Positions 29,224 through 38,519 of a DNA stretch of 64,000 bases are shown here, one piece after another. This DNA is from Candidozyma auris. Lineage: Eukaryota > Ascomycota > Pichiomycetes > Serinales > Metschnikowiaceae. The notes below the pieces were generated by a model. It ran no database searches, had not been told where the DNA came from, and saw only the letters and a list, made by a program, of their open reading frames with translations. Where the stretch lies: contig NC_072814.1 of assembly GCF_003013715.1 (NCBI RefSeq), positions 1,488,001 to 1,552,000 on the forward strand, read 5' to 3'. Position 1 is the stretch's first letter; every line of letters starts with the position of its first letter. A program made the position numbers and the translations under genes.

Positions 29224-30704
29224 TCAAGGAGATGATGCTAATGAAGTGTCCAAGGACAATAGGGACACAATGTGTGGTGGTGTGCAAACGCACTAATAAC
29301 AATTGCTGGATCAGAAGAGATGGATTTTCCAATTGGCTGCGTCTTATCTGCTTTAGCCGCACATCGGAAGAAGCTGCGGCATCAGCGAGAGAGGGCTAAA
29401 GGAGACCAAGTACGATTTCGAGAACACTGTGAAATTCTTCAAATATCTCTGGAACTTTCGAAGCTTTAAAACTCCACGTTTTGGCTGTGCTCACAATTTG
29501 TCAATTTCGTTCCTTCTCAAGAGAGTCAGGTGGTGTGGTTTCCATGCAGCGAGCTGTCTAGTCGGAACATTTTTTGTTCACGCGGTTCGCTGCCAAAAAA
29601 ATATTCCACCAGCTCAAACGCTCAGAAATAGCAACAGCAACGTGTTTAAGCGAAGAAAGGAGCTTAGGAAAAATACGAAGAATCTAGAAAAACCCTCAGG
29701 TCTTGTTGAATAAAAAAAAACGAAAAAAAAGGTTAGATTTCTACTTTTTTTTGTTTCCCTTTTCTTCTTTTGTCATTTTTTTCTCGAAAATTGCTTATAT
29801 TGTCCTGTTCTTCTCGATTTTCTGCCTCCCTCGCAGTAGTACTTTGCGTCGAGCAAGCGTTTAGTCGAGACCACTGAGAAATTGCAAAATCTGCCTTGCA
29901 TTAGATACAGCAAGGGCTGACAATTATGAAATCAAAAGAAAGAATTGCTTGATTTAGGCTCTCTTTGGCTCCATGTGCATTTCCCTCTCTGTCTTAGCGA
30001 AGAATTCGGTGTCATTAGAAAAATGGTTCTCGAGTAAAGTAGAACGGTAACTAAACCTGACGACATGAACGTTTTTTCAAAGAAGCATCGAGGACTATAA
30101 ATTGGCAATATGCTCAAAAACAATTGTACGACTTCATGTCTCTTAGTGATTGACCGCTGTTTCATGGGCTCTAAAAGGTTAGACTGGCATCTACTTACTA
30201 ATGTGCATCGCCTTGCAGTCGATGTAAACGTCAGATTGATTATTGAACTGCGATCATCGCTGGTTCGTTTAATAGCTAAATTGCCTGCCTGTCTTTTGTT
30301 TCTCCACGCACTGGTCACCAAAATGCTTCATCGCCGTTCAATCCATAGTGAAGAGCAACCTTTGTGTAGAATATTGCCTGCCTGTCTTTTGTTTCTCCAC
30401 ACTGGTCACCAAAATGCTTCATCGCCGTTCAATCCATAGTGAAGAGCAACCTTTGTGTAGAATAAAAAATACTCTTGTTGAGGGTCCTCATTTTCATCCT
30501 AAAAGTTTACTCTCTTGTCGATTTACATACATTTTGAACTTGCAGCATTTAAACCGCTCGACAAGAGATGCCCCCTCCTTGACTCTACGCATCTCCAAAA
30601 CTCAATCGTCAATTAATCTCTGTTATACCTATCTCTGATCCCCATGCCGCTTTGAAGTCTTCATCACCATCTCACTTCACAAACGCACTTAATCTATAAA
30701 ATAC
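29224..30704. other. ROD1 upstream region with a 93-bp tandem duplication
   Basis: About 1.5 kb between two minus-strand genes. I see no supported gene; a 129-codon minus frame at 29932-30321 has no recognisable features. The region has A/T homopolymer tracts near 29700-29780 and a near-perfect tandem duplication at 30280-30463. It is likely a long promoter for ROD1, whose expression is carbon-regulated in yeast. Confidence 0.45.
30280..30463 (+). repeat. Two-copy tandem duplication, 93 and 91 bp
   Basis: Copy 1 is 30280-30372 and copy 2 is 30373-30463. They abut exactly and differ only by a GC dinucleotide missing from the second copy (CACGCACTGG versus CACACTGG). The near identity points to a recent duplication by replication slippage or unequal exchange. 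Confidence 0.95.
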
Positions 30705-31976
30705 CTAGTTTCCCCTGGTGGCCTCTTCAAACTTGTTGATGAACTCGTCGGCAGCCTCCACACACCAAAATTCTCCAGAGTATTTGACAAACCCAAGATG
30801 GCCGCCCAAGTCCGACTCCACCAATGCCAAGTGAGGGTTGCTCTCGACGTCGTGAATGGGTAAACGCACTGAAACCGCTGGGTCGTCCGTAGAATTGATG
30901 GCAAGCACGGGGGTCTTGATCTTGTGGATTCTACGCAAAGGCGACCCTTCTCTGTAGTACTCAAAGGCGTTGGAGAACCCCACTGTCTTACACGTGAAGG
31001 TGTTGTCCCACTCAAATGTCTTCAATGCCCGTTTCGCCTGCTCGATGCGCTCGTCGGTGAAAAACTCAGGGTTGTAGCTCTGGAGCTCTTGCTTGTTGGA
31101 TTTGATAAGCTTGTTCAAAAAATTGGTCAAGCCTGGATTGAGCACTTTGCGACCCGTGAGCGAACTGTCTACGTGGTAGGCGCTGTCTGAAAGGTCCCAT
31201 GGGCACCCAATGAACACAGCAGCCTTGATGAGATCTTGCACTTCTGCGTCGCCACTGCCCAACAAATTGGCCAAAATACAAGCACCAAAAGAAAACCCAA
31301 CTCCATAAATCGGTCTGTGTGGGTACCGTCTGCGCAACTCCACAAGAACGTCTTTGACATCATCCGTCGAAAATGCACTGAAAAGTCTGTCGGTGGTGAT
31401 CTTCGTTCTGCAACATCCACGGGAATTGATCACAACAACGTCCCAGTTGGGGCTTGTGTGGCGCTTCAAGTCCTCGCCCAAGTTACGAATCAACGGTTCG
31501 TGAGACCCTCCAGCAAGGCCATGAAGAACCACACAAATAGGCTCCCTCGAGTCTCTGTCTTTGGGGTTCTGCCTCTCCTCAAGTTCTTCTTCCGTGAAGA
31601 ACCTCGTTCTAGGATGAAGCTTTGGAGAATCCTCGGGGATTGTCTCCTCGTAGAGAAATCTAAAGTGTTCCCTTGACTCTGGCTTGGGGATCACCCAGTC
31701 TAAGGAAGCCTGGCCGCCATCTTTGTACTTGAACAATTCACGGCCATAGTACACTTGAAACTTGTCTTCGCTCTTATGCAAGGCGTAGTATAGCGTCTGG
31801 AGCGTGCCATTGAACAAGAGAGGATTCAACCAAAGCTTCTTGTTCGGATTTATCGTGGGCACATTGTTGTGGACAAAGTCGTAGAGGGTTTTGGAGTTGT
31901 TGATTTTTATGGACTCCTCTGGCTTTGATGTGTGGAGCTTGAGAGTGGCTCGAAAGCCCCAATTAAGAAAACTCAT
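30705..31976 (-). CDS. Alpha/beta hydrolase of the Eht1/Eeb1/YMR210W (ABHD1/3) family
   Basis: A 423-residue serine hydrolase. The ABHD1/3 signature VVLHGLAGGSHEPLIRNLGEDL lies at about residue 148, the nucleophile elbow GVGFSFGACILANLLG at about 222 (Ser in G-F-S-F-G), the acid in AINSTDDPAVS near 357 and the histidine in GGHLGFVKYS near 388. In Saccharomyces this family includes Eht1 and Eeb1, medium-chain ethyl ester synthases/thioesterases, and the monoacylglycerol lipase Mgl2 (YMR210W). I cannot tell which activity this has. Upstream, the dispersed motif lies 124 bp before the start. The neighbour TPS2 is also on the minus strand, 247 bp away. Confidence 0.87.
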   Translation of the reverse strand: MSFLNWGFRATLKLHTSKPEESIKINNSKTLYDFVHNNVPTINPNKKLWLNPLLFNGTLQTLYYALHKSEDKFQVYYGRELFKYKDGGQASLDWVIPKPESREHFRFLYEETIPEDSPKLHPRTRFFTEEELEERQNPKDRDSREPICVVLHGLAGGSHEPLIRNLGEDLKRHTSPNWDVVVINSRGCCRTKITTDRLFSAFSTDDVKDVLVELRRRYPHRPIYGVGFSFGACILANLLGSGDAEVQDLIKAAVFIGCPWDLSDSAYHVDSSLTGRKVLNPGLTNFLNKLIKSNKQELQSYNPEFFTDERIEQAKRALKTFEWDNTFTCKTVGFSNAFEYYREGSPLRRIHKIKTPVLAINSTDDPAVSVRLPIHDVESNPHLALVESDLGGHLGFVKYSGEFWCVEAADEFINKFEEATRGN

Positions 31977-32099
31977 GGATGTAGCACGGTGTTTTTATTT
32001 GTCTTTGGCAAAGCTTCTCGGAATTATTTCACAAGCCGAGGGGCCGTTATTTAGCGAGCAGAGGTACAGGAATATTTACGATAGGCTTCCTTTTTTTTT

Positions 32100-32108
32100 T
32101 TCGCAGCC
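32100..32108 (-). promoter_or_regulatory. Dispersed motif GGCTGCGAA upstream of the alpha/beta hydrolase
   Basis: Exact motif on the minus strand with the extended AATGGCTGCGAAAAA context, 124 bp upstream of the start at 31976, same orientation as the gene. Confidence 0.5.
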
Positions 32109-32223
32109 ATTATACCGATTTTCCCGAGACGGCAGTCTCTTGATCGTCTGATGCTTTTATTCCAGCAATATCGATGCTGCAGTTAATACTCTTTGGATTC
32201 TAAAAAAATGCACTAGTGGAATG

Positions 32224-34860
32224 TCAATGGGTAGTCAGATTCCGCGATGCGCCGTCTTTTTTCATGGATGCTGCCCTTATTGCCTCTTTCGATCTCTCAC
32301 TCGACTCGCTGTTGGCAACATGTCCTCTGTCGTCCAAGTCAACGGAACCAGCGCTCTCGAACAACGAAACATCTCCTGAAAGTAGACCCAAGGTATCAAT
32401 CACCTGGGAGGGATCATTAAGGTGGGACGTAGCGAGGGTCTCCTTGGCAGCAGGGCCCACTAAGACAGGGAACACGCCGTAGGAGCCACACTTGTTCTTT
32501 GGTAGCTCATTTAAGTGCCATTTCGCCTCAATTTCTTTCAAAACTCTGAACATGTCCTCATCTGTGGTGTCATCACCAAGACACAACATGAAATCAGGCA
32601 ATTCACTAACAGGGATTGACTTGGGGTCTAGCTGAATCAGATGGGGATCCTGCTTAGCTCCATGACCATTTAATACAAGGCGCTTTACGATTTCACCCTT
32701 ATTCACAAAACGTGGGCGAACCTCGATGTTTGCCTTTCCCTCCATCACTTCAACGTCATACTCTTTCTCTATTCCGTCGCGAAGTTCTTTCAAGCACAAA
32801 TCAGCCTGGTATTTGCCCAATTCAGGGTCCGATCTTCTGTAGTGCCATGTCAATGCAACTTTCTTTCTTTCAATGTTGGAGCCAGGGGTTTGGTCAGTGT
32901 ACCTCTTGAAAACCTCATCGACCTTGAGTTGCCACGACATATCAAAGGCCTCGGCCAAGTTGAACCATTTGGTGCTGCCAACATCCTTCATGAAACAACC
33001 ATGTTCTGCTGATAAGCCCACGTTTTTCGAGCCCCACCATTTATCCAAGAATGCTTGGTCTCTTCCAGATATGATCCAGATCTGGTTCTTGGGGTCTTCG
33101 GCCAACTTGTCCACAATTTTATGCAATCTGGAGCTGGGAATTGCCGCCACTGGGTCCTTGACAATAGGAGTCAACGTACCGTCGTAGTCGAATAAGAATA
33201 AACGCCTTTCCAGGAGCTGATAGTTCTTGAAGAGCATCGGTCTATTCAAGGTTGGTGTGTTGTGAGTTTTATGAGTCTTTTGAACGTGATCAAGAAGATG
33301 CTCAATGAAATTGGAAGTCCAGCTTTGAATCGTGTTTGAAGTGACCCTTTCGTATAGCTTCGATTCGAGATGGTACTTCGCCTCTGGGCTCATATTGAGA
33401 CAGCTATACATCGTCTTGGCGATGCTTACTGAGTCCCAAGGGTTTACCAAGATAGCATCACTCAACACCGAGGCCGTTCCCGTGAACTCAGAAAGGATCA
33501 AAGGTGAGTGATTTTCTTTTTGACAAATGACAAATTCGAGGGATGTGGTGTTCATTCCGTCACGAATCGAGGTGATCAAACACAAGTCAGCCACTCTCAA
33601 AAGTGCCAAGTATTCATCCTTGTTGATACGAATCTGGTAGTGGAGCACTGGTGTGTGGTTCAAATTGCCGTAACGGGAGTTGATCAGGGTGACCAAATCA
33701 GAAACCTTCTTCTCGACCTTATTGTCATGGGAGTAACCTGGTGAAGACACCTGAATAAGAACAATTTTCTCTCTCCACTCCGGATACATCTGCAAGAACA
33801 TCTCAAACGCCTGGAGTTTCTGTTGAACTCCACGAACGGAGTCCAATCTGTCTCTGCCAACGATTATCTTCTTGTCTGCATAAATCTCACGCAAAGCCTT
33901 TATCTTATCATCTATGGAAGAATCCTGGAACGCATCATGCTCGACTCTTTTTGTGTCGATACCGATCGGCAAGGTCTCCACTGAAATTGACGAGCCGTAC
34001 GCATTGACACTGCGTTTGGTGACATCACAGCCCAAAACTCGAGCACAGCAACTCAAGAAGTGCCGCTGGAAGGATTCGCTCTGGAAAGCGATCTTGTCTG
34101 CACCCAAAAGACCATCAAGCAACTGTGTCCGCTTGGCAAGGCAGCGGTAATACTCTGACGAAGGGAACGGTGCATGCATGTAGAACCCAATAAAAGCATT
34201 GGGAAACTCCATCCTCAATAATTGGGGCAACAACATGAGGTAGTAGTCATGGATCCAAATAACGTCTCCCGGCTTGTAGATGGCCTTGATCTTTTGGAAA
34301 TACGCCTCGTTGAATCTGACGTAATCGTACCATTCCTGGCCCTCCTGGGCCCCATCGTTGGGCTGACCTTGGATATAATGAAACACCGGCCAGATCACCT
34401 TTTCGGCGTACCGTCTCCACCGGTCCTGGTCCTTGCGCAATAACCATACCGGGTGCACATTGTCTGTCTTGAGCGTCAGTCTGATCTGCTCCTCAAGCCC
34501 ATGCTTGTCCCTCTCGTCCAAGTACATCGGATCGTCTTTGATATTGTCCAGGTTCACATCGGTCGCATTGGTTTTGTTCAGCAACTCCCCGGTCCACCCG
34601 ATAAGATGGCTCTCCCAGTCGGTCTGGTGCTGAAGAAAAAACACCGACAGATACATGGCCAGTTGGCCACGTATGGGGTCAACCGACCACGTGGTTTGTC
34701 CCAGTGAATCGTTGACTTTGCTGATTTGAGTAGGTAACGACAGTACTACACTGAGCACTCTGCCCGATAAGCTGAGCTTATCGTTGCTGGCGTAGCTTTT
34801 GGGCGAGACCGTGGGTGTGTCTGAAGGATATGCCTTCAACTGTTCGTAGACGGTGGGCAT
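32224..34860 (-). CDS. TPS2: Trehalose-6-phosphate phosphatase
   Basis: An 878-residue bifunctional-looking protein: a GT20 trehalose-phosphate-synthase-like N-terminal domain (about 30-530) followed by a HAD-type trehalose-6-phosphate phosphatase domain. The GT20 part shows VIWPVFHY, GDVIWIHDYYLMLLPQLLR, GFYMHAPFPSSEYYRCL and DGMNTTSLEFV. The phosphatase part has LFDYDGTLTPIV (DxDxT nucleophile) at about 555 and LCLGDDTTDEDMF near 770. This is the Tps2 layout, in which the N-domain holds the complex together and the C-domain removes the phosphate. Length fits CTG-clade Tps2 (close to 880). The product is needed for trehalose accumulation and thermotolerance. Confidence 0.96.
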   Translation of the reverse strand: MPTVYEQLKAYPSDTPTVSPKSYASNDKLSLSGRVLSVVLSLPTQISKVNDSLGQTTWSVDPIRGQLAMYLSVFFLQHQTDWESHLIGWTGELLNKTNATDVNLDNIKDDPMYLDERDKHGLEEQIRLTLKTDNVHPVWLLRKDQDRWRRYAEKVIWPVFHYIQGQPNDGAQEGQEWYDYVRFNEAYFQKIKAIYKPGDVIWIHDYYLMLLPQLLRMEFPNAFIGFYMHAPFPSSEYYRCLAKRTQLLDGLLGADKIAFQSESFQRHFLSCCARVLGCDVTKRSVNAYGSSISVETLPIGIDTKRVEHDAFQDSSIDDKIKALREIYADKKIIVGRDRLDSVRGVQQKLQAFEMFLQMYPEWREKIVLIQVSSPGYSHDNKVEKKVSDLVTLINSRYGNLNHTPVLHYQIRINKDEYLALLRVADLCLITSIRDGMNTTSLEFVICQKENHSPLILSEFTGTASVLSDAILVNPWDSVSIAKTMYSCLNMSPEAKYHLESKLYERVTSNTIQSWTSNFIEHLLDHVQKTHKTHNTPTLNRPMLFKNYQLLERRLFLFDYDGTLTPIVKDPVAAIPSSRLHKIVDKLAEDPKNQIWIISGRDQAFLDKWWGSKNVGLSAEHGCFMKDVGSTKWFNLAEAFDMSWQLKVDEVFKRYTDQTPGSNIERKKVALTWHYRRSDPELGKYQADLCLKELRDGIEKEYDVEVMEGKANIEVRPRFVNKGEIVKRLVLNGHGAKQDPHLIQLDPKSIPVSELPDFMLCLGDDTTDEDMFRVLKEIEAKWHLNELPKNKCGSYGVFPVLVGPAAKETLATSHLNDPSQVIDTLGLLSGDVSLFESAGSVDLDDRGHVANSESSERSKEAIRAASMKKDGASRNLTTH

Positions 34861-35282
34861 TAAAGAGAATGGAGCGGTGTGGGTAGTGAAAAGTAGTGTG
34901 TGCTGATTGGAAGCTGGAAGAAGGTGGAGTCACGATATATGGACGGCAGGTAGGCCGGAACATCTATTATTGTGGGTGCGGAAGAATATAGGCAAGAGGA
35001 ACAAGAGAAGGTGAATGTGGGGAATTGCAATGTAATGATTTTTAAGGTAATTTTCAAAACGATCAGAGGGAGCAAAATATGCTTCCTCGTGGTTTTGTGT
35101 GGTGATTTGTATTATGTCTTCCCTACAACAACCAGAAGGTTGCAGTGTCTCTGTTTTTGTTCTTTTCATGGTATATATATCTTAACCTATTACCCTTCCA
35201 AAAAAGAAAAACTAGCAAACAAACATTCAGAACTAGATTATTACTCTTTCTGTTTGGCACCAATCGCCACACGAGACCTTAC
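34861..35282. promoter_or_regulatory. TPS2 promoter and PAB1 3' region
   Basis: A 422-bp spacer between two minus-strand genes; T-rich near 35140-35220 on plus. I see no gene and no copy of the dispersed motif. Confidence 0.4.
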
Positions 35283-37166
35283 TTACGCCTCACCAGCCTC
35301 CTCAGAGGACTTCTTGTAGTCCTCGTAGGCAGTCAAGGCGTCCTCAAAGTGGGTGCTGAACAACTCATCATCTTCCAACAAGGCCAAGATCTCCTGGTTG
35401 TCCAAGTCCAACATCATACCGGTGATCTTACCAGCGGCCTCAGGCTCGTCGGCCTTACCGGTGGACACAATCTTAGGATACAACTCTTCACCCAAGATTC
35501 TCTTCTGCTGCTCAAGTGGAGCATTGGCAATGATGGCAGCCAAGTCTCTGGCCTTGGTTGGACCACCCTTTTGACCACGTGGTGGGAAGCCACCTCTCTG
35601 CTGACGGCCATTTGGACCCTGGAACTCGCCTCCGTACATTGGTGGCATGCCGTACATTGGAACGGGCTGGCCATTTGGACCAGCTCTTGGCCACTGGCCC
35701 TGAGGTGGAGGCATCTGGCCTCTTGGCATCATCATCTGAGGGTTTGGTGGGAATGGACCCTGGCCACCTCTGCCGTTACCAGGGAAGAAGCCTGGTTGCT
35801 GGCCGTAGAACATAGGTGGCATGAACTGACCTGGCATACCGCCGGCAGCAGCGTTCTGCATTCTCATCTGGTTACGGGCGTGGATCTGCTGCTCCAACTG
35901 AGAGCGTCTGACCTCCTTACGTTGAGCCAAGGCAACGTACAAAGGCTTGCCAGCCACCATACGCTGGTTCATCTCAGTGATGGCCTTAGTAGCCTCCTCA
36001 GGAGTGGAGAAACAAACGAAACCGAAGCCCTTGGACTTACCAGCGTCGTCCACCATCACCTTGGCGGAGGTGATGGTACCGAAAGGCTTGAACTCCTCCT
36101 CCAATTGCTCAGAGGTGATAGAGTCGTCCAAGTTCTTGACGAACAAGTTGACACCCTGATACTTAGACAACTTCTCCAATCTGGTGGACTCGTATTGCTT
36201 CTTCAACTCCTCGAGTCTCTCTCTCTTCTTCTGGGCTCTGCCGACGTAGATCTTCTGACCATTGACCTCCTTGTCGTTCAACTCCTCCACAGCCTTAACA
36301 GCAGAGTCGTGGGACTCGAAGTTGACGAAACCGAAACCCTTGGACTTGCCCTCGGCGTCCTTCTCGAAGTGGAGAGAGGTGATGGTACCGTAAGGAGAGA
36401 ACATCTCTCTCAACTGGTCCTCGGAGAAGTCCACGCCAAAGTTCTTGACAAACACGTTGGTGTAATTGGCCTTCAACTCCTCGAACTTGGACTCACGATC
36501 CTTCTTGGACACGTGCTTACCAACGTACACCTCACGGTCGTTCAAGGACATACCGTTGACGTTCTCAATGGCAGCCTCGGCGGCCTCGGCAGTTTCGTAG
36601 TGTACAAAACCGAAACCCTTGGAGTTGCCGTTCTCGTCGGTGGCCACCTTACAGGACAACACACGGCCGAAAGCAGAGAAAGTGTCGTGCAAGGCCTTGT
36701 TGTCGATGTCAGGGTGCAAGTTCTTGATAAAGATGTTACCGTCACCGTTTCTTCTCAAGGATGGGTCTCTCTGAGACCACATGATACGGCAAGGTCTACC
36801 CTCGATAGGGTAGTAGTTCAACTGCTCCAATGCACGCTCACCATCCTCGTGCTTGTGGAAATTCACGTAGGCGTAACCCAAGGACTTCTTGGTGACGGCA
36901 TCACGGCAAACACGAATACTGGCCACTTGGCCCAAAGGAGAGAAGAGCTCGAAAAGAGCAGCCTCGGAAACAGATGGGTTCAACTCACCAACGTACAAAG
37001 CAGCAGAGGTGTCGGTGACAGCGTCGCCTTCAGCGGTGGCAGCATCACCAGGCTCAGTCTGAGTACCAGCAGCAGCGTCGGTGTTAGCAGAAGCAGCGGC
37101 AGCACCGGCATCGAGCTTCAAGTTGTCCAAGGACTCAGTGATTTGGTTGGCGTCAGTGGCAGACAT
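35283..37166 (-). CDS. PAB1: Poly(A)-binding protein
   Basis: A 627-residue cytoplasmic poly(A)-binding protein with four RRMs in its first 400 residues, read from their RNP motifs: [32 protein letters not shown] and [12 protein letters not shown] Pro/Gly/Met/Gln-rich linker (about 405-520) follows, then the MLLE peptide-binding domain ([11 protein letters not shown] through [20 protein letters not shown], about 540-605). It coats poly(A) tails, binds eIF4G and Pan3 and controls deadenylation. Codon use looks strongly biased, as expected for an abundant protein. The mRNA leader just upstream is full of A tracts, discussed separately. Confidence 0.97.
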   Translation of the reverse strand: MSATDANQITESLDNLKLDAGAAAASANTDAAAGTQTEPGDAATAEGDAVTDTSAALYVGELNPSVSEAALFELFSPLGQVASIRVCRDAVTKKSLGYAYVNFHKHEDGERALEQLNYYPIEGRPCRIMWSQRDPSLRRNGDGNIFIKNLHPDIDNKALHDTFSAFGRVLSCKVATDENGNSKGFGFVHYETAEAAEAAIENVNGMSLNDREVYVGKHVSKKDRESKFEELKANYTNVFVKNFGVDFSEDQLREMFSPYGTITSLHFEKDAEGKSKGFGFVNFESHDSAVKAVEELNDKEVNGQKIYVGRAQKKRERLEELKKQYESTRLEKLSKYQGVNLFVKNLDDSITSEQLEEEFKPFGTITSAKVMVDDAGKSKGFGFVCFSTPEEATKAITEMNQRMVAGKPLYVALAQRKEVRRSQLEQQIHARNQMRMQNAAAGGMPGQFMPPMFYGQQPGFFPGNGRGGQGPFPPNPQMMMPRGQMPPPQGQWPRAGPNGQPVPMYGMPPMYGGEFQGPNGRQQRGGFPPRGQKGGPTKARDLAAIIANAPLEQQKRILGEELYPKIVSTGKADEPEAAGKITGMMLDLDNQEILALLEDDELFSTHFEDALTAYEDYKKSSEEAGEA

Positions 37167-37171
37167 GTTAT

Positions 37172-37225
37172 TTAATTTTTTTTGCTTTTTTTTTGTGTTT
37201 AAATTTTTTTTTCTTTTTTTTTTTC
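37172..37225 (-). promoter_or_regulatory. A-rich tracts in the PAB1 5' leader
   Basis: Read in the mRNA sense, the DNA 6-60 nt upstream of the PAB1 ATG consists of four A runs of about 8-13 nt, separated by short interruptions (on plus: T runs at 37176-37183, 37186-37194, 37204-37212 and 37214-37224). Poly(A)-binding proteins of animals are known to repress their own mRNA through such a leader tract. Confidence 0.6.
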
Positions 37226-38519
37226 AAAAATACTTCGGACAGTTAGTTGAACAAGAGAGAGACGGTGCTCTGGCGATTATTCAAGTTCAAATCCGGGAGG
37301 AGGGCTTAAAGAAGGGAGATTTCTCTGAGGAAAAGGGAAAACCTTTCACGAAAAAAAATGAGAAGTTGATGGCCTTCGACAGGAAAAAAAAATTCACCGT
37401 CTTGCATGCAGGTCGGAGACTCGGTGGCCCTTATGTGAAGTGTTGATGCCCTACAGTTTATCAGGCTGGAAGTAGAAAAGAGAAGAAAGTGCGCTCAGAC
37501 TCTCTAAGGCAAAACTGTAAAAACGAAGAATGTAGGTGGAATTTACAAAAGTATGACAGGCTAGAAGTTCATTTAAATAGTCTACTTTTCAAATTTTGTT
37601 CTTATTCTGTCAGGACATTGTAGGTTGGGCAGAGAATAGTAGTTTCGCAGAAATAATGCCGTGAAAGCTCATTCTTAAAACGTCCTTGTTATTCAAAATT
37701 TATGGTCACATAAATGACGATAGTATGGATAAACTGAAAGCAAAGAGAAGACCCAGTAGTAAGATATTATATTGCTGTGTCACTTCAGGGGAGGTCGGGG
37801 ACGATACGTTGGTAGGACATAATGATGAGGTGGGCAAAAACTGCCAAAAGCAGAAAAATGTCTGCAAACGGTAAGAATGTCAAAACTGAAATGAAACTCC
37901 TCTAAACTAGAGTTCACATCGTTGATGCCAAGAAAGTCCTTTGCATCGACACTGTACACTTAAAATCATCCTAGTAATAGCAGCAAAGTGTAAGGAAGCA
38001 ATACTTTGGTTACATAATGCTTGACTAGAGTGTGGATCTTTATTGTACTGTCTCCAGAAGTTTTCTACAGAGTCAAAGAGAATTTGAAGTGTTTGGTTGG
38101 AACTCTGACTAAGGAATGTTTTATCAGGGAGTTCAAAAAAAAAAAAAAAATTGAAAAGATAAAAATCTAAAAACTAAAAAGAAAATCCTTGTAGCTTTTC
38201 ATCAAGTCATGCAATTTGCATTGTAGTCAATGCATGCAAATGGCTTTCTTGGTCGATTTTGTATCCTTAGTCGACTACCCGCCATTGAAGTGATCTGATG
38301 AGAGGACCTCTTGAACTTTGCATCAAATTGAACATGTTAGTGAAAGAAATTAATCTTAATATCTGTTACACATCATTGAGTGATTCACAAGCTGCTTAAG
38401 GCTGACTAGGTTGAATTCAGTTTTTAATTGCGTTCTGATTTCATTTTGTTTCGTATGCATTTTTCTATTTAATGACTTGGATAAATCCGTTCAATTTCAT
38501 TCGTTTCGCATTTCCTTGC
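37226..38519. other. PAB1-SEC16 intergenic region
   Basis: About 1.3 kb of AT-rich DNA with no supported gene, upstream of PAB1 and downstream of SEC16. It contains a 16-nt A run at 38135-38150 and clustered ATGCA/TGCAT words near 38210-38240. It could hold a replication origin, but that is only a guess from the AT content. Confidence 0.4.

Noticed and set aside
35145..37175. 676-codon plus-strand frame opposite PAB1
   Set aside because: It runs antisense through the PAB1 RRMs; codon bias of PAB1 suppresses stops on the other strand.
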